Of a stretch of 64,000 bases of DNA, positions 47,977 through 56,760 are shown in pieces (positions within the stretch are counted from its first letter, which is position 1; the number at the start of each line of letters is the position of its first letter). Location: NCBI RefSeq assembly GCF_001591145.1, contig NZ_BCUF01000013.1:45086-109085 (forward strand), read 5' to 3'. The notes below the pieces were generated by a model, which did no database searches, was not told the origin of the DNA, and was given only the letters and a program-made list of their open reading frames with translations. Position numbers and translations under genes: made by a program. Origin of the DNA: Vibrio harveyi NBRC 15634 = ATCC 14126 = KCTC 12724. GTDB taxonomy: Bacteria > Pseudomonadota > Gammaproteobacteria > Enterobacterales > Vibrionaceae.

Positions 47977-48005
47977 AAATGAGCAGCCCTGAGGCTGCTC
48001 ATTTT
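47977..48005. terminator. Bidirectional terminator after tyrA
   Basis: AAAATGAGCAGCC/GGCTGCTCATTTT hairpin. It serves tyrA and the convergent peptidase gene. Confidence 0.9.
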
Positions 48006-48037
48006 ATATGTGAAGTGAAGAAAAGGAGCGCAAAACC

Positions 48038-49039
48038 TTAGTTGGTTGCGGTTCCTGTCTTATCTTCGCTTGATACGGTGCTGATGCTAGTATCACGGTA
48101 AGGTGAGTTAGTCAGATTGATTTGCAGACGAACGACATTATCAATCAATTGAACCAATGGTCCCCATTTCACCTTTTTCTCTTTCTCGAATGCGTAGTTG
48201 AAGTTTTCTGGTGTCCAATCCATCAGATATTGAGGGTTCAACGCACGACCTAAGAAGCGCACCTCATAATGTAAGTGTGGTCCAGTTGAGTTGCCTGAAT
48301 TACCACATTGTGCAATCACATCACCTTTACTTACGAACTGACCACTTTTCACTTTAAAACGGTTTAAGTGGGCAAAAGAGCTCGAGAAACCAAAAGAGTG
48401 ACGCAGAGTTAGGTAGTTGCCGTAACCTCTGTTACTTGGTCGTACTGTCTCCACAACCCCATCGGCTGGAGCCAGGATCTCTTCACCGCGTTTGCAGGTG
48501 AGATCGATACCGGTGTGAACATGACGTTTACCAGAAATAGGGTTAATACGACTGCCATATGAAGATGAAATACGTTGGTAGGTCATCGGGCTGTCGTTTG
48601 GTATCAAGCGAAACATGGTAGCTCTGACCGCTGAGTCTATCGCAGCTGCATCGATCCGCTCTTCTAACGCGAGATTGCTTTCTTCACCTATTAACTCTTC
48701 ATCTGCCAAGCCGAGTACGGATTCAACATCAAATACGCGCTTCCCGAGAAGTTGTATTTGGTTATTTTTGTCCGTCAGAGACTGAGATAATGCATGGTTG
48801 GTGTCCAACTGCTCTTCGTACAATGCAGTGATTTGTGCTTTCTCGCTCTCAAGCTTTGCGATGGTCTGGTTTAATGTTTGTGCGTCATGAACCTGTTTTT
48901 GGTTCATATACCAAGCTCCACCAATGACAGCCGGTAGCGCAATGACCGATGCGCAAATGGTTAGGATCGAAAGGCGACCCAAATGAAATTGCTGATTCCC
49001 ATCTTTGGTTGGGATCTGCATGATGATTTTTTTAGACAT
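48038..49039 (-). CDS. M23-family (LytM) metallopeptidase
   Basis: A membrane-anchored endopeptidase or a LytM activator-type protein, likely acting on peptidoglycan crosslinks. 333 residues: a short cytoplasmic N-terminus, one membrane segment (about 22-44), a coiled-coil stretch (about 50-100), and an M23 domain. The zinc ligands are present, in HVHTGIDL and GPHLHYEVR, so it is probably catalytically active. Transcribed just after the PilZ gene (29-bp gap), so they may be co-expressed. I cannot assign a Shy name. Confidence 0.88.
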   Translation of the reverse strand: MSKKIIMQIPTKDGNQQFHLGRLSILTICASVIALPAVIGGAWYMNQKQVHDAQTLNQTIAKLESEKAQITALYEEQLDTNHALSQSLTDKNNQIQLLGKRVFDVESVLGLADEELIGEESNLALEERIDAAAIDSAVRATMFRLIPNDSPMTYQRISSSYGSRINPISGKRHVHTGIDLTCKRGEEILAPADGVVETVRPSNRGYGNYLTLRHSFGFSSSFAHLNRFKVKSGQFVSKGDVIAQCGNSGNSTGPHLHYEVRFLGRALNPQYLMDWTPENFNYAFEKEKKVKWGPLVQLIDNVVRLQINLTNSPYRDTSISTVSSEDKTGTATN

Positions 49040-49068
49040 GATTATTGTTACTAAAGCAGGCGTTCAGT

Positions 49069-49437
49069 TTATTCTTCCCCTAAATCCGAAAGGTGTTCTA
49101 ACTCTCGATTTAGGAGCTCGTTATTGCCTACATTCAATTCTATGAATCGTTTTAATTGGCTAATACTGTCGATGTCTATGTTGCTGATCTTTAGCCGAAC
49201 TTCATTGTCTGCAATTGAAATGACATCAGCATTTAATCGCATGGTTTGCTCTGATTGAATAAACGAAAAACCGACTTCTACGGGCTGTAATAAATTCAGT
49301 TTTTTTGCATCTTCAGCTTTTAATAACAAGCCATGTAAAGAAAGGTCTTGAATGGTAGCTGGTATTACCAAATCTCTCTGTTCAATTAAGGCTGGTACTT
49401 GGTAGATGATGCGTGAAAAGCGTCGTCTTTCCGTCAT
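49069..49437 (-). CDS. PilZ-domain protein
   Basis: A 122-residue single PilZ domain, expected to bind c-di-GMP. Both binding motifs are in place: ERRRFSR (RxxxR) at the N-terminus and DLSLHG (D/NxSxxG) about 30 residues later. ATG 49437 is chosen over the in-frame start at 49470 because GAGAAAG precedes it and the PilZ motif then begins at residue 3. It is one of several PilZ proteins that vibrios carry, and with vpsR it shows c-di-GMP signalling. Effector target unknown. Confidence 0.85.
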   Translation of the reverse strand: MTERRRFSRIIYQVPALIEQRDLVIPATIQDLSLHGLLLKAEDAKKLNLLQPVEVGFSFIQSEQTMRLNADVISIADNEVRLKISNIDIDSISQLKRFIELNVGNNELLNRELEHLSDLGEE

Positions 49438-49604
49438 AGAGCTTTCTCGTAAAGTGTCAAACAATGGCAAGACTATACCAAATAGAACAAAAAATGTTCG
49501 ATTTTTGTGTTTGAAATGTCGAAAATGCTACAGAGTTATGCTGGCTAAAGGTTAGGCTCTTTACATGCTACAAGGGCATTTGAGCTATTTATGCAACACA
49601 TACA

Positions 49605-49633
49605 ACAAAGGTCGCTATGATAGCGACCTTTGT
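49605..49633 (-). terminator. Terminator of ettA
   Basis: ACAAAGGTCGCTA-TGA-TAGCGACCTTTGT, a perfect 13-bp stem. Confidence 0.8.
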
Positions 49634-49694
49634 ACGAATTACAAGCAAAGGTGAGATGTAAGGTGAAATACCGCACATCAACCTGCGGTCGAAA

Positions 49695-51362
49695 TTACTT
49701 CGATACGCGCTTGTATTTGATACGGTGTGGCTCAGCCGCTTCAGGACCAAGCGTCTTCTTCAGCCATTCCATGTACTCGTTATAGTTACCTTCGTAGAAG
49801 TTAACTTGACCTTCATCGCGGTAGTCGATGATGTGTGTCGCGATACGGTCTAGGAACCAGCGGTCGTGCGAGATAACCATTGCACAGCCAGGGAACTCTA
49901 GTAGAGCTTCTTCTAGCGCACGTAGTGTTTCAACGTCAAGGTCGTTGGTTGGCTCATCGAGTAATAGTACGTTACCGCCAGCTTTAAGAAGCTTAGCAAG
50001 GTGTACACGGTTACGCTCACCACCAGACAGTTCGCCGATAATCTTCTGTTGATCTGAACCTTTGAAGTTGAAGCGAGAACAGTAAGCACGTGCAGGAATT
50101 TCGAAGTTGTTGATCTTGATGATATCAGCGCCTTCAGAAATTTCTTGGAATACGGTGTTCTTGTCGTTCATTGAGTCGCGGAACTGCTCAACAGACGCTA
50201 GCTTCACGGTTTCACCTAGCTCAATCGTACCTGAATCAGGCTGTTCTGTGCCGCTTAGCATCTTGAATAGGGTCGATTTACCAGCACCGTTGGCACCGAT
50301 AATACCTACGATTGCACCCTTAGGCATGCTGAATGATAGGTCATCAATAAGAACGCGACCGTCGAATGATTTCGTCAGGTTGTTCACTTCGATAACTTTA
50401 TCACCTAGACGCTCACCCGGTGGGATGAACAGCTCGTTGGTTTCGTTACGTTTTTGGTGGTCAGTGTTTTGCAGCTCTTCAAAGCGCGCCATACGTGCTT
50501 TAGACTTCGCTTGACGACCTTTAGGGTTTTGACGAACCCATTCAAGTTCTTTCTCAATGGTCTTTTGACGAGCTTTTTCTTGAGATGCTTCTTGTTGTAG
50601 ACGTGCATCTTTTTGCTCTAGCCAAGACGTGTAGTTACCTTCCCATGGAATACCTTCACCACGGTCAAGTTCTAGGATCCAACCCGCAGCGTTATCTAGG
50701 AAGTAACGGTCGTGGGTAATCGCAACTACAGTGCCTGTGTAATCAACTAGGAAGCGCTCTAGCCATGCAACAGACTCAGCATCCAAGTGGTTGGTTGGTT
50801 CGTCTAGTAGTAGCATGTCTGGCTTCTCTAGAAGAAGACGACAGATAGCAACACGGCGACGTTCACCACCAGATAGGTTTGCAATCTTTTGATCCCACTC
50901 AGGTAGACGAAGTGCATCAGCCGCGCGCTCTAGCGCGTTGTCTAGGTTATGACCGTCTTTCGCTTGAATTAGCGCTTCTAGTTCGCCTTGCTCTTTTGCA
51001 AGTGCATCGAAGTCTGCGTCTGGTTCTGCATACGCAGCATATACCGCATCCAAACGCTTCAGCGCGTCTGCAACATCAGATACCGCTTCTTCAACCACTT
51101 CACGAACGGTTTTTGATTCGTCTAGTACTGGCTCCTGAGGTAGGTAACCTACGTTTAGACCAGGTTGTGGACGTGCTTCACCATCGATATCAGTATCGAT
51201 GCCCGCCATGATACGTAGCAGAGTTGATTTACCCGCACCGTTCAGACCTAGAACACCGATTTTTGCACCTGGGAAGAAGCTTAGAGAGATGTCTTTAAGA
51301 ATTTGACGCTTAGGTGGCACGATTTTGCTCACCCGCGACATGGTATATACGTATTCAGCCAT
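49695..51362 (-). CDS. ettA: Energy-dependent translational throttle protein EttA (ABC-F)
   Basis: ABC-F ATPase that binds the ribosomal E site and gates entry to elongation according to ATP/ADP ratio. The 555-residue protein has two ABC domains: Walker A GLNGAGKST at about 39-47 and GANGAGKST in the second, each with LSGGE and LLLDEPTN. The basic linker between them (about 242-322) carries the P-site tRNA interaction motif. Neighbours slt and trpR match E. coli, where ettA was yjjK. Confidence 0.96.
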   Translation of the reverse strand: MAEYVYTMSRVSKIVPPKRQILKDISLSFFPGAKIGVLGLNGAGKSTLLRIMAGIDTDIDGEARPQPGLNVGYLPQEPVLDESKTVREVVEEAVSDVADALKRLDAVYAAYAEPDADFDALAKEQGELEALIQAKDGHNLDNALERAADALRLPEWDQKIANLSGGERRRVAICRLLLEKPDMLLLDEPTNHLDAESVAWLERFLVDYTGTVVAITHDRYFLDNAAGWILELDRGEGIPWEGNYTSWLEQKDARLQQEASQEKARQKTIEKELEWVRQNPKGRQAKSKARMARFEELQNTDHQKRNETNELFIPPGERLGDKVIEVNNLTKSFDGRVLIDDLSFSMPKGAIVGIIGANGAGKSTLFKMLSGTEQPDSGTIELGETVKLASVEQFRDSMNDKNTVFQEISEGADIIKINNFEIPARAYCSRFNFKGSDQQKIIGELSGGERNRVHLAKLLKAGGNVLLLDEPTNDLDVETLRALEEALLEFPGCAMVISHDRWFLDRIATHIIDYRDEGQVNFYEGNYNEYMEWLKKTLGPEAAEPHRIKYKRVSK

Positions 51363-51746
51363 TGCCGATCGTTCCTAAATTAACTGTCATTCAAAGCGTC
51401 TATTTTATACCAACTCCTTGAGTTTTGTTACCGCATTGCAAGAAATTCGCCGCTCATGTGATTTCTTCTTCATTGCTGACCGGAAACTCACAACTTTAGG
51501 GTATACACTTTTCTTGTTCATCCTTAATTCAATGTGCTGCGATTCATCAGGAAGAATGGATTGTTGGGAATCTATTTGTCTTTAAGGGTTCTAAAGTTTC
51601 ACGAGTACAACATTTATTACATCAAGTCGCTTTACAATGAGAACTTAATACGGTGTAAATAGATGCATATGCTTTATGACTTACTACGCTTTGTATTCTT
51701 CATTAGTAAGGCATGGAGTGATAAACGTCTGAGGAAAATGACGCAC
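51363..51746. other. Divergent intergenic region ettA/slt
   Basis: About 384 bp. I see no terminator, known operator or convincing small gene. The frame of slt is open from 51663, but the real start is taken at 51747. Confidence 0.4.
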
Positions 51747-53684
51747 ATGAGATTCAACGTATCTGAATTGGCTAAAAGAGTATGTTATGCAGCCGCTTTA
51801 TGTGCGGTTAGCGTATCAGCAAACGCTGCGCTGAGTTTAGAAAAGCAGCGCCAGGTCTATGAACAAGCTCAAGACCTATTAGATAAGAATGACATTGATG
51901 GTTACTTATCTATCCGTTCAAAAATCGCCAACTATCCACTGACTCCTTATGTGGATTATCGGGTGTTTCTGAGGCAATTATCGAGTAAGTCTCCACAACA
52001 GGTAGACGAATTTATTAAAGACCATGAGGCTTTTCCATTCTCGCGTCGAATTCGTGCCCCTTACTTAGATAACCTTTATCGTCAGAAAGATTGGAAAACC
52101 ATTACTGAGTTTCAGAGAGTGGAACCAAGTGGTGAGCGCTATCAATGTATTTTTTACGTCGCCCAATTAAATCAAGGCAAACAAGTGGCTGCGTTCAAAG
52201 GTGCAGAACACATGTGGTTGCGTGGCAGCAGCATTGCAGATGAGTGTGACCCATTATTCTCTGCGTGGGATAAAGCGGGTGAGCGCTCTGATGAACTTAT
52301 CTTACAACGCATGTTGCTGGCGTTTGATGCGCGTAACGGTGGTTTATTGAGTTACCTACAAAAACTGCCTAAATCAAGCAAGGCGCAGCAGCAAGCCAAA
52401 GCGATGAAGGCACTGTTTGATAAACCAGAAACGGTCGCTGCATTTGCTAAGAAACAACCTGCTAATGATTTCAACCGTGCTCAAAGTGAATTCGCGTTAG
52501 AAAAACTAGCGCGTAAGGATACAAAAAAGGCGCAAGACGCTTACGCAATCGTTGTGAAAGGACAGAAGTTTTCACCAGAGAAAGCACAAGCATTAGCTGA
52601 CTATATTGCGATTCGTTTGATTCGTACCGAGTCAGATTCGTTGGCTCAATGGCGTGATGATAAGACGAGATCGAGTAAGAATTTACCCTTGATTGAAAGC
52701 CGCATTCGTTTATCGATTCAAAATGGTGATTGGAAAGGGGTACAGAAGTGGATTGCAGTTTTAAATGAAAAAGAACAAGCGACGCTTCGGTGGCAATACT
52801 GGTTAGGACGCAGTGAGATGGCGTTGGGTGATAAAGTCGCGGGCAAACAGCGCTTGGCTAAATTGGCGGGTCAACGGAATTTTTATAGTGTTGCTGCAGC
52901 GAATGCGATTGGTCAGTCGATTAAGTATCCATCGAGTAGCGTGAAGCTCGATAAAAAGGTGGTTCAACCTTACCAAAAATCGTTAGTGCGAATTGAAGAG
53001 TTGATTGAAACCGACAAAATTGCTGCTGCCAAAAGTGAATGGGCACATTTGCTGCGTCGTGTTGGTAAAGAAGAGAAAAAGATGTTGGCGGCTTATGCTG
53101 CTTCTAAACGTTGGCATAATTTAACGGTAACAGCGAGTATTCAAGCTAAAATGTGGGACAACATTCCTCTGCGTTTTCCTGTCGCTCACCGCTGGTGGTT
53201 TAATTTCTATGCCGAGAAACATAACATCGATCCTATTACTATGATGTCTTTGGCTCGACAAGAAAGTGCACTGGACTCTGAGGCTCGCTCACCCGTTGGC
53301 GCTCGTGGCTTGATGCAAATTATGCCTGCAACCGCGAAGTACACTGCTCGTAAATATAAGCTTAAATACCAAGGCACGGAAGACTTGTACAATGTAGGTA
53401 AGAATATTGAAATCGGTAGTCATTACTTACAAGGGTTAATGGAGGATTACGATAATAATCGTATTTTTGCGCTCGCCGCTTATAATGCAGGACCTAACCG
53501 AGTAAAAACGTGGCGAGAGCGAACCCAAGGAAAAGTGGACGCTTATTCCTTTATTGAAGCGATTCCGTTTAAAGAGACTCGCGGTTATGTGCAGAACATT
53601 TTGATGTTTGAAACGTATTACCGTGACCTTTTAGGTGTCGATGGTGCGTTCTTGACCCCAAATGAGATCAATACCAAGTATTGA
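51747..53684 (+). CDS. slt: Soluble lytic murein transglycosylase Slt
   Basis: Periplasmic exolytic transglycosylase that turns peptidoglycan strands into anhydro-muropeptides, which nagZ and anmK-murQ then recycle. 645 residues: a signal ending in VSANA, a long helical U-shaped superhelix, and the SLT domain with catalytic Glu506 in RQESALDSE, plus GLMQIMPATA and AYNAGP. The start is uncertain: ATG 51747 gives a good signal and has GAGGA 11 bases upstream, while ATG 51738 is three codons earlier. Confidence 0.94.
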   Translation: MRFNVSELAKRVCYAAALCAVSVSANAALSLEKQRQVYEQAQDLLDKNDIDGYLSIRSKIANYPLTPYVDYRVFLRQLSSKSPQQVDEFIKDHEAFPFSRRIRAPYLDNLYRQKDWKTITEFQRVEPSGERYQCIFYVAQLNQGKQVAAFKGAEHMWLRGSSIADECDPLFSAWDKAGERSDELILQRMLLAFDARNGGLLSYLQKLPKSSKAQQQAKAMKALFDKPETVAAFAKKQPANDFNRAQSEFALEKLARKDTKKAQDAYAIVVKGQKFSPEKAQALADYIAIRLIRTESDSLAQWRDDKTRSSKNLPLIESRIRLSIQNGDWKGVQKWIAVLNEKEQATLRWQYWLGRSEMALGDKVAGKQRLAKLAGQRNFYSVAAANAIGQSIKYPSSSVKLDKKVVQPYQKSLVRIEELIETDKIAAAKSEWAHLLRRVGKEEKKMLAAYAASKRWHNLTVTASIQAKMWDNIPLRFPVAHRWWFNFYAEKHNIDPITMMSLARQESALDSEARSPVGARGLMQIMPATAKYTARKYKLKYQGTEDLYNVGKNIEIGSHYLQGLMEDYDNNRIFALAAYNAGPNRVKTWRERTQGKVDAYSFIEAIPFKETRGYVQNILMFETYYRDLLGVDGAFLTPNEINTKY

Positions 53685-53697
53685 GTGAGGTAACTTG

Positions 53698-54000
53698 ATG
53701 TCACACGAACCTGAGTACAAAGACTGGCAGCAGATTGTTGAATTGATCCGCTCAAGTGTGGATAACCAGCAACATGAGATGTTGTTGACCATGCTAATGA
53801 CACCGGATGAGAGAGAATCACTCACCGCACGTGTGAACATTCTGAATGAATTGCTGAAAGGTGAGCTTTCTCAACGTCAAATCAGTCAAATGCTGGGTGT
53901 TGGCATAGCAACTATCACTCGCGGCTCAAATGAGTTGAAGTCAAAGTCGGAAATCGATAAGGACAAACTCAAGACGTTGCTCGAGCAAGGTGCTCAGTAA
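53698..54000 (+). CDS. trpR: Trp operon repressor TrpR
   Basis: Tryptophan-activated repressor of trp, aroH-type and mtr-type genes. 100 residues with the TrpR helix-turn-helix LSQRQISQMLGVGIATITRGSNELK. ATG 53698 is preferred to the in-frame TTG just before it because GAGGT is properly spaced. It begins 13 bases after slt, the E. coli order. I see no clear TrpR operator in this window. Confidence 0.96.
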   Translation: MSHEPEYKDWQQIVELIRSSVDNQQHEMLLTMLMTPDERESLTARVNILNELLKGELSQRQISQMLGVGIATITRGSNELKSKSEIDKDKLKTLLEQGAQ

Positions 54001-54030
54001 GGTCGTTTGAGTTTCTATATCATAGACAGT

Positions 54031-54057
54031 AAAAAGGGCGGAAAAACCGCCCTTTTT
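54031..54057. terminator. Bidirectional terminator between trpR and yjjX
   Basis: AAAAAGGGCGG-AAAA-CCGCCCTTTTT. Confidence 0.94.
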
Positions 54058-54093
54058 AATACGTGTATTATTTAGCCATGAGTCTAAAAGCGG

Positions 54094-54627
54094 TTATAAA
54101 TTCGCAGGGAAGTGCTCGGGATTCGTAAATGGAATCAACGCCAGAATCAAAGCTTGATGATACACCGAGCTACGAGTCAGTTGGTTTTGAGTTAGCAACC
54201 CAATTGCACCACCTTTCTGTTTGATGTTGTCGGTACCAAAAACTTCATCCATCACATCACCAAGTTCATTGGCATGTTTAAGCTTCTGTAGTACTTCTGG
54301 TGGCAACATCAAGCTTGCAGAGCGAGATTCCCCGCGATGCGTATCAGATTCAATCACCATCCAAGCAAATGTGACTTTCCCTTCAATACCTGCTTCTAAA
54401 CCGACATAGAAATCGGCATTCGTTATTTCGGCTTTAGCGTTACGAACGCGATTCAGAGCTCCGAGGTGCGTTTCATCATTTGTCATTGGTTGATCTGCGA
54501 CTTCACTTGGAACGCTGACCCCAATGAATTCAAACTTCTGCTCAGGGAAAGCGCTGTGAAAAGCACTCTCTACGGCTTTGATTTTCGCTGGGTTAAGTGA
54601 TGCGATAACGACTTTTTGGCCTGCCAT
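54094..54627 (-). CDS. yjjX: Non-canonical purine NTP phosphatase YjjX (ITPase/XTPase)
   Basis: Hydrolyses ITP and XTP, sanitising the nucleotide pool. The 177-residue protein has [17 protein letters not shown] and the later motif VGLEAGIEG, both typical of the family. It is 24 bp downstream of pheA on the same strand, so it probably lies under the pheL attenuator. In E. coli it neighbours trpR, as here. Confidence 0.93.
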   Translation of the reverse strand: MAGQKVVIASLNPAKIKAVESAFHSAFPEQKFEFIGVSVPSEVADQPMTNDETHLGALNRVRNAKAEITNADFYVGLEAGIEGKVTFAWMVIESDTHRGESRSASLMLPPEVLQKLKHANELGDVMDEVFGTDNIKQKGGAIGLLTQNQLTRSSVYHQALILALIPFTNPEHFPANL

Positions 54628-54651
54628 GATCTTTTTACCTACGGATGTCTT

Positions 54652-55830
54652 TTAGCTCAGTTTAACTTGAGTCGGTTTCACGTTCTCACTTGGATAACAA
54701 CCTAGTACTTTCAAGTGCTTAGTGATTTTAGTTAGCTCATCAATTGCCTGTTGCATTTCGTTCGAACCAAGATGAGATTCAAGGTCAACGTAGAACATTT
54801 CTTCCCATGGGTTACCCATGATTGGACGTGATTCTAGTTTGGTCATATTGATGCCGTAACGTTGAAGTACCAATAGCGTTTGAACCAGTGAGCCTGCTTC
54901 TTGAGAAGTCGACATGATCAGTGTGGTTTTTGCAGGGATCTGTGTCGATACTTCTACTGGTTTACGCGCAACTACGATAAAGCGTGTGTGGTTTTCGGTT
55001 TGGTTTGCGATATTGCCCTGAATCGCTTGTAGACCATAAAGCTTACCGCTTGAAGCATTACCGATTGCCGCTACATCATCACGATTGAGCTCTTGCACTT
55101 TTTGCATCGCATCTGCAGTACTTGCACAAGATTCTAGTTTCACGCCTTTCATGCGACTCAGGAACTCGCTGCATTGTTGGTGTGGTTGTGGATGAGAGTA
55201 AAGCGTTTTGATGTTCTCAAGACGAATGTCTTTGGTTGCCACCAAGCAATGTTCAATTGGTTGAGTCAGTTCACCAACGATGTACAGCGTTGTGTGTTGC
55301 AGTAGGTCGTAGACTTCATTGATCGAGCCTGAACTGGTGTTTTCAATTGGCAGCACACCATAATCAGCATGACCTGATTCGACCGTTTGAGTCACTTCTT
55401 TGAAGTGTTCACAGTTGAGTTCAATTAACTCTGTGTTCTTGCGGCTGAAGTATTCGCGACTTGCAAGGTGTGAGTAAGAGCCTTTCGCACCAAGAAAAGC
55501 AACACGAGCAAGTGGCTTACGGCTTTGCTGTGGGTTAACAAGGTTTTGTAGGTAGCTTTGTTGAAGAAGGACCGAGTCTTCAATAATGGTATGGAAAAGT
55601 TTGGTGATGTACTGAGCGTCGAGTTCGTATTTATCACGACCATTGGTGATCAGTTTTACTAGAAGCTGTTGTTCACGGACGGCATCACGAACAGGTTTCG
55701 AAGTTTGAACTTTGCTTTTAGCGACTTCAATGCTGAGCTTACGGCGTTCGGACAGCAGGCTTAATAACTCGTCATCGAGTTCATTCAAACGTAAACGAAT
55801 TTCTTCCAGGGAAATAGGTTGGTCAGTCAT
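54652..55830 (-). CDS. pheA: Chorismate mutase / prephenate dehydratase PheA
   Basis: Makes phenylpyruvate for phenylalanine. 392 residues: AroQ chorismate mutase (about 1-90), prephenate dehydratase with VAFLGAKGSYSHLA and NTSSGSINEVYDLL, and an ACT regulatory domain with LESRPIMGNPWEEMFYVD near the C-terminus. ATG 55830 has AAGGAAAG upstream; the TTG just before it is in frame. The gene sits behind a Phe-coded leader peptide and attenuator. Confidence 0.96.
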   Translation of the reverse strand: MTDQPISLEEIRLRLNELDDELLSLLSERRKLSIEVAKSKVQTSKPVRDAVREQQLLVKLITNGRDKYELDAQYITKLFHTIIEDSVLLQQSYLQNLVNPQQSRKPLARVAFLGAKGSYSHLASREYFSRKNTELIELNCEHFKEVTQTVESGHADYGVLPIENTSSGSINEVYDLLQHTTLYIVGELTQPIEHCLVATKDIRLENIKTLYSHPQPHQQCSEFLSRMKGVKLESCASTADAMQKVQELNRDDVAAIGNASSGKLYGLQAIQGNIANQTENHTRFIVVARKPVEVSTQIPAKTTLIMSTSQEAGSLVQTLLVLQRYGINMTKLESRPIMGNPWEEMFYVDLESHLGSNEMQQAIDELTKITKHLKVLGCYPSENVKPTQVKLS

Positions 55831-55844
55831 CAATTCTTTCCTTA

Positions 55845-55875
55845 TAAAAAAAGCCCCCCGATTTGGGAGGCTTTC
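55845..55875 (-). terminator. pheA attenuator (terminator hairpin)
   Basis: On the minus strand AAAGCCTCCC-AAATC-GGGGGGCTTT followed by a T-run, 15 bases upstream of pheA. Earlier leader segments GGAGGGGCT and AGCCTCC could pair instead as antiterminator, and GACTT/AAGTC forms the first stem. Confidence 0.88.
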
Positions 55876-55920
55876 TGTTTGTTTTTGACTTTTCTTTCAC
55901 AAACGAGTTAGCCCCTCCAA

Positions 55921-55968
55921 CTATGGAAGGAAAAAGAAGTCAAAAAGAAACAGGTTAGTTGAGTGCAT
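55921..55968 (-). CDS. pheL: pheA leader peptide PheL
   Basis: A 15-codon ORF on the minus strand reading MHSTNLFLFDFFFLP then stop, with five Phe codons, three of them in a row. It lies just ahead of the pheA attenuator, the classical arrangement in which stalled ribosomes at Phe codons prevent termination. The ribosome binding site is weak. It is too short for ordinary gene calling. Confidence 0.92.
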   Translation of the reverse strand: MHSTNLFLFDFFFLP

Positions 55969-56030
55969 AAATAGTGCTTAATTTGTGAGTGTTTAAACAC
56001 AATAAGCAAGCAGGCGGGGAGCGTCAAGCA

Positions 56031-56054
56031 AAAAAATAGCGCCTTTCGGCGCTA
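56031..56054 (-). terminator. Rho-independent terminator of raiA
   Basis: TAGCGCC-TTTC-GGCGCTA hairpin followed on the minus strand by seven T residues. Confidence 0.92.
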
Positions 56055-56073
56055 CTTCCTCAATCTGGACGTT

Positions 56074-56400
56074 TTACTCTTCTTCTTCCACTAGCTCAGG
56101 CTTATTCGCACGTCGAGCTTCAGGTTTGTGGGTCAGCTTATTCAGTTGTCGTTCTAGTTTTTGCTCCACTTCATTAATAGCTGCGTAAAGATCTTCGTGA
56201 GTTGCTGAGGCGATTAGCTGGCCTTTAGGAACTTTAATAACGGCTTCGAATTTCTTCTGTTTGTTTGGTTCCTCGCTGAATGTTGCTTGGCATCCAATGA
56301 TGTCTACTTGCCATTTCTCCAGCTTTTTAAATTTGCTCTCAATATGAGCGCGGATTGCAGAGGTGATTTCGATGTTTTTACCAGTAATGTTCATTGTCAT
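56074..56400 (-). CDS. raiA: Ribosome-associated inhibitor RaiA (YfiA/HPF family)
   Basis: Stationary-phase factor that binds the 30S decoding region and blocks translation, protecting idle ribosomes. The 108-residue protein starts MTMNITGKNIEITSAIRAHIE, matching E. coli YfiA, with a basic LERQLNKLTHKPEARR helix and an acidic tail. Up to three CRP-like sites lie upstream, consistent with induction in starvation. Confidence 0.94.
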   Translation of the reverse strand: MTMNITGKNIEITSAIRAHIESKFKKLEKWQVDIIGCQATFSEEPNKQKKFEAVIKVPKGQLIASATHEDLYAAINEVEQKLERQLNKLTHKPEARRANKPELVEEEE

Positions 56401-56760
56401 AAATGTTTTTCCTCTGTTTCATCCCTCATGGGTTGAGTTCAGATTACCGCTTTGAGGAGAAAAGAATGTGATCTAGATCGCTTTTTGGGATGGGTTTTTC
56501 GAGATGAAAAATGAATGTGATCTCACTCAAGAACTGCTGAGATTTATGTGAAAATTGCTTGTTATCGGATTCGAAATCATTAGATTGGATAGAGTACTGA
56601 GCTGAAAACTAACCCGTTTTTAGGGGAGTTATACGGCCTGTAATTCTAGTTAGTTAAAAATTAACCAGATCAAAGATGTGAATCAGATCACTCTTAAAGT
56701 GCACAATAAGTTAGATTCAAAAACGCCGCTCAACAAATGAGCGGCGTTTTTGGTTTCTAG
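56401..56760. promoter_or_regulatory. raiA upstream region with CRP-like sites
   Basis: 360 bp between raiA and the MltF-like gene. CRP-like sites: TGTGA-N6-TCGCT at 56468-56483, TGTGA-N6-TCAAG at 56517-56532, TGTGA-N6-TCACT at 56677-56692 (the best). No small gene is seen. Confidence 0.6.
56718..56751 (-). terminator. Terminator of the MltF-like gene
   Basis: AAAAACGCCGCTC/GAGCGGCGTTTTT hairpin. Confidence 0.9.
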
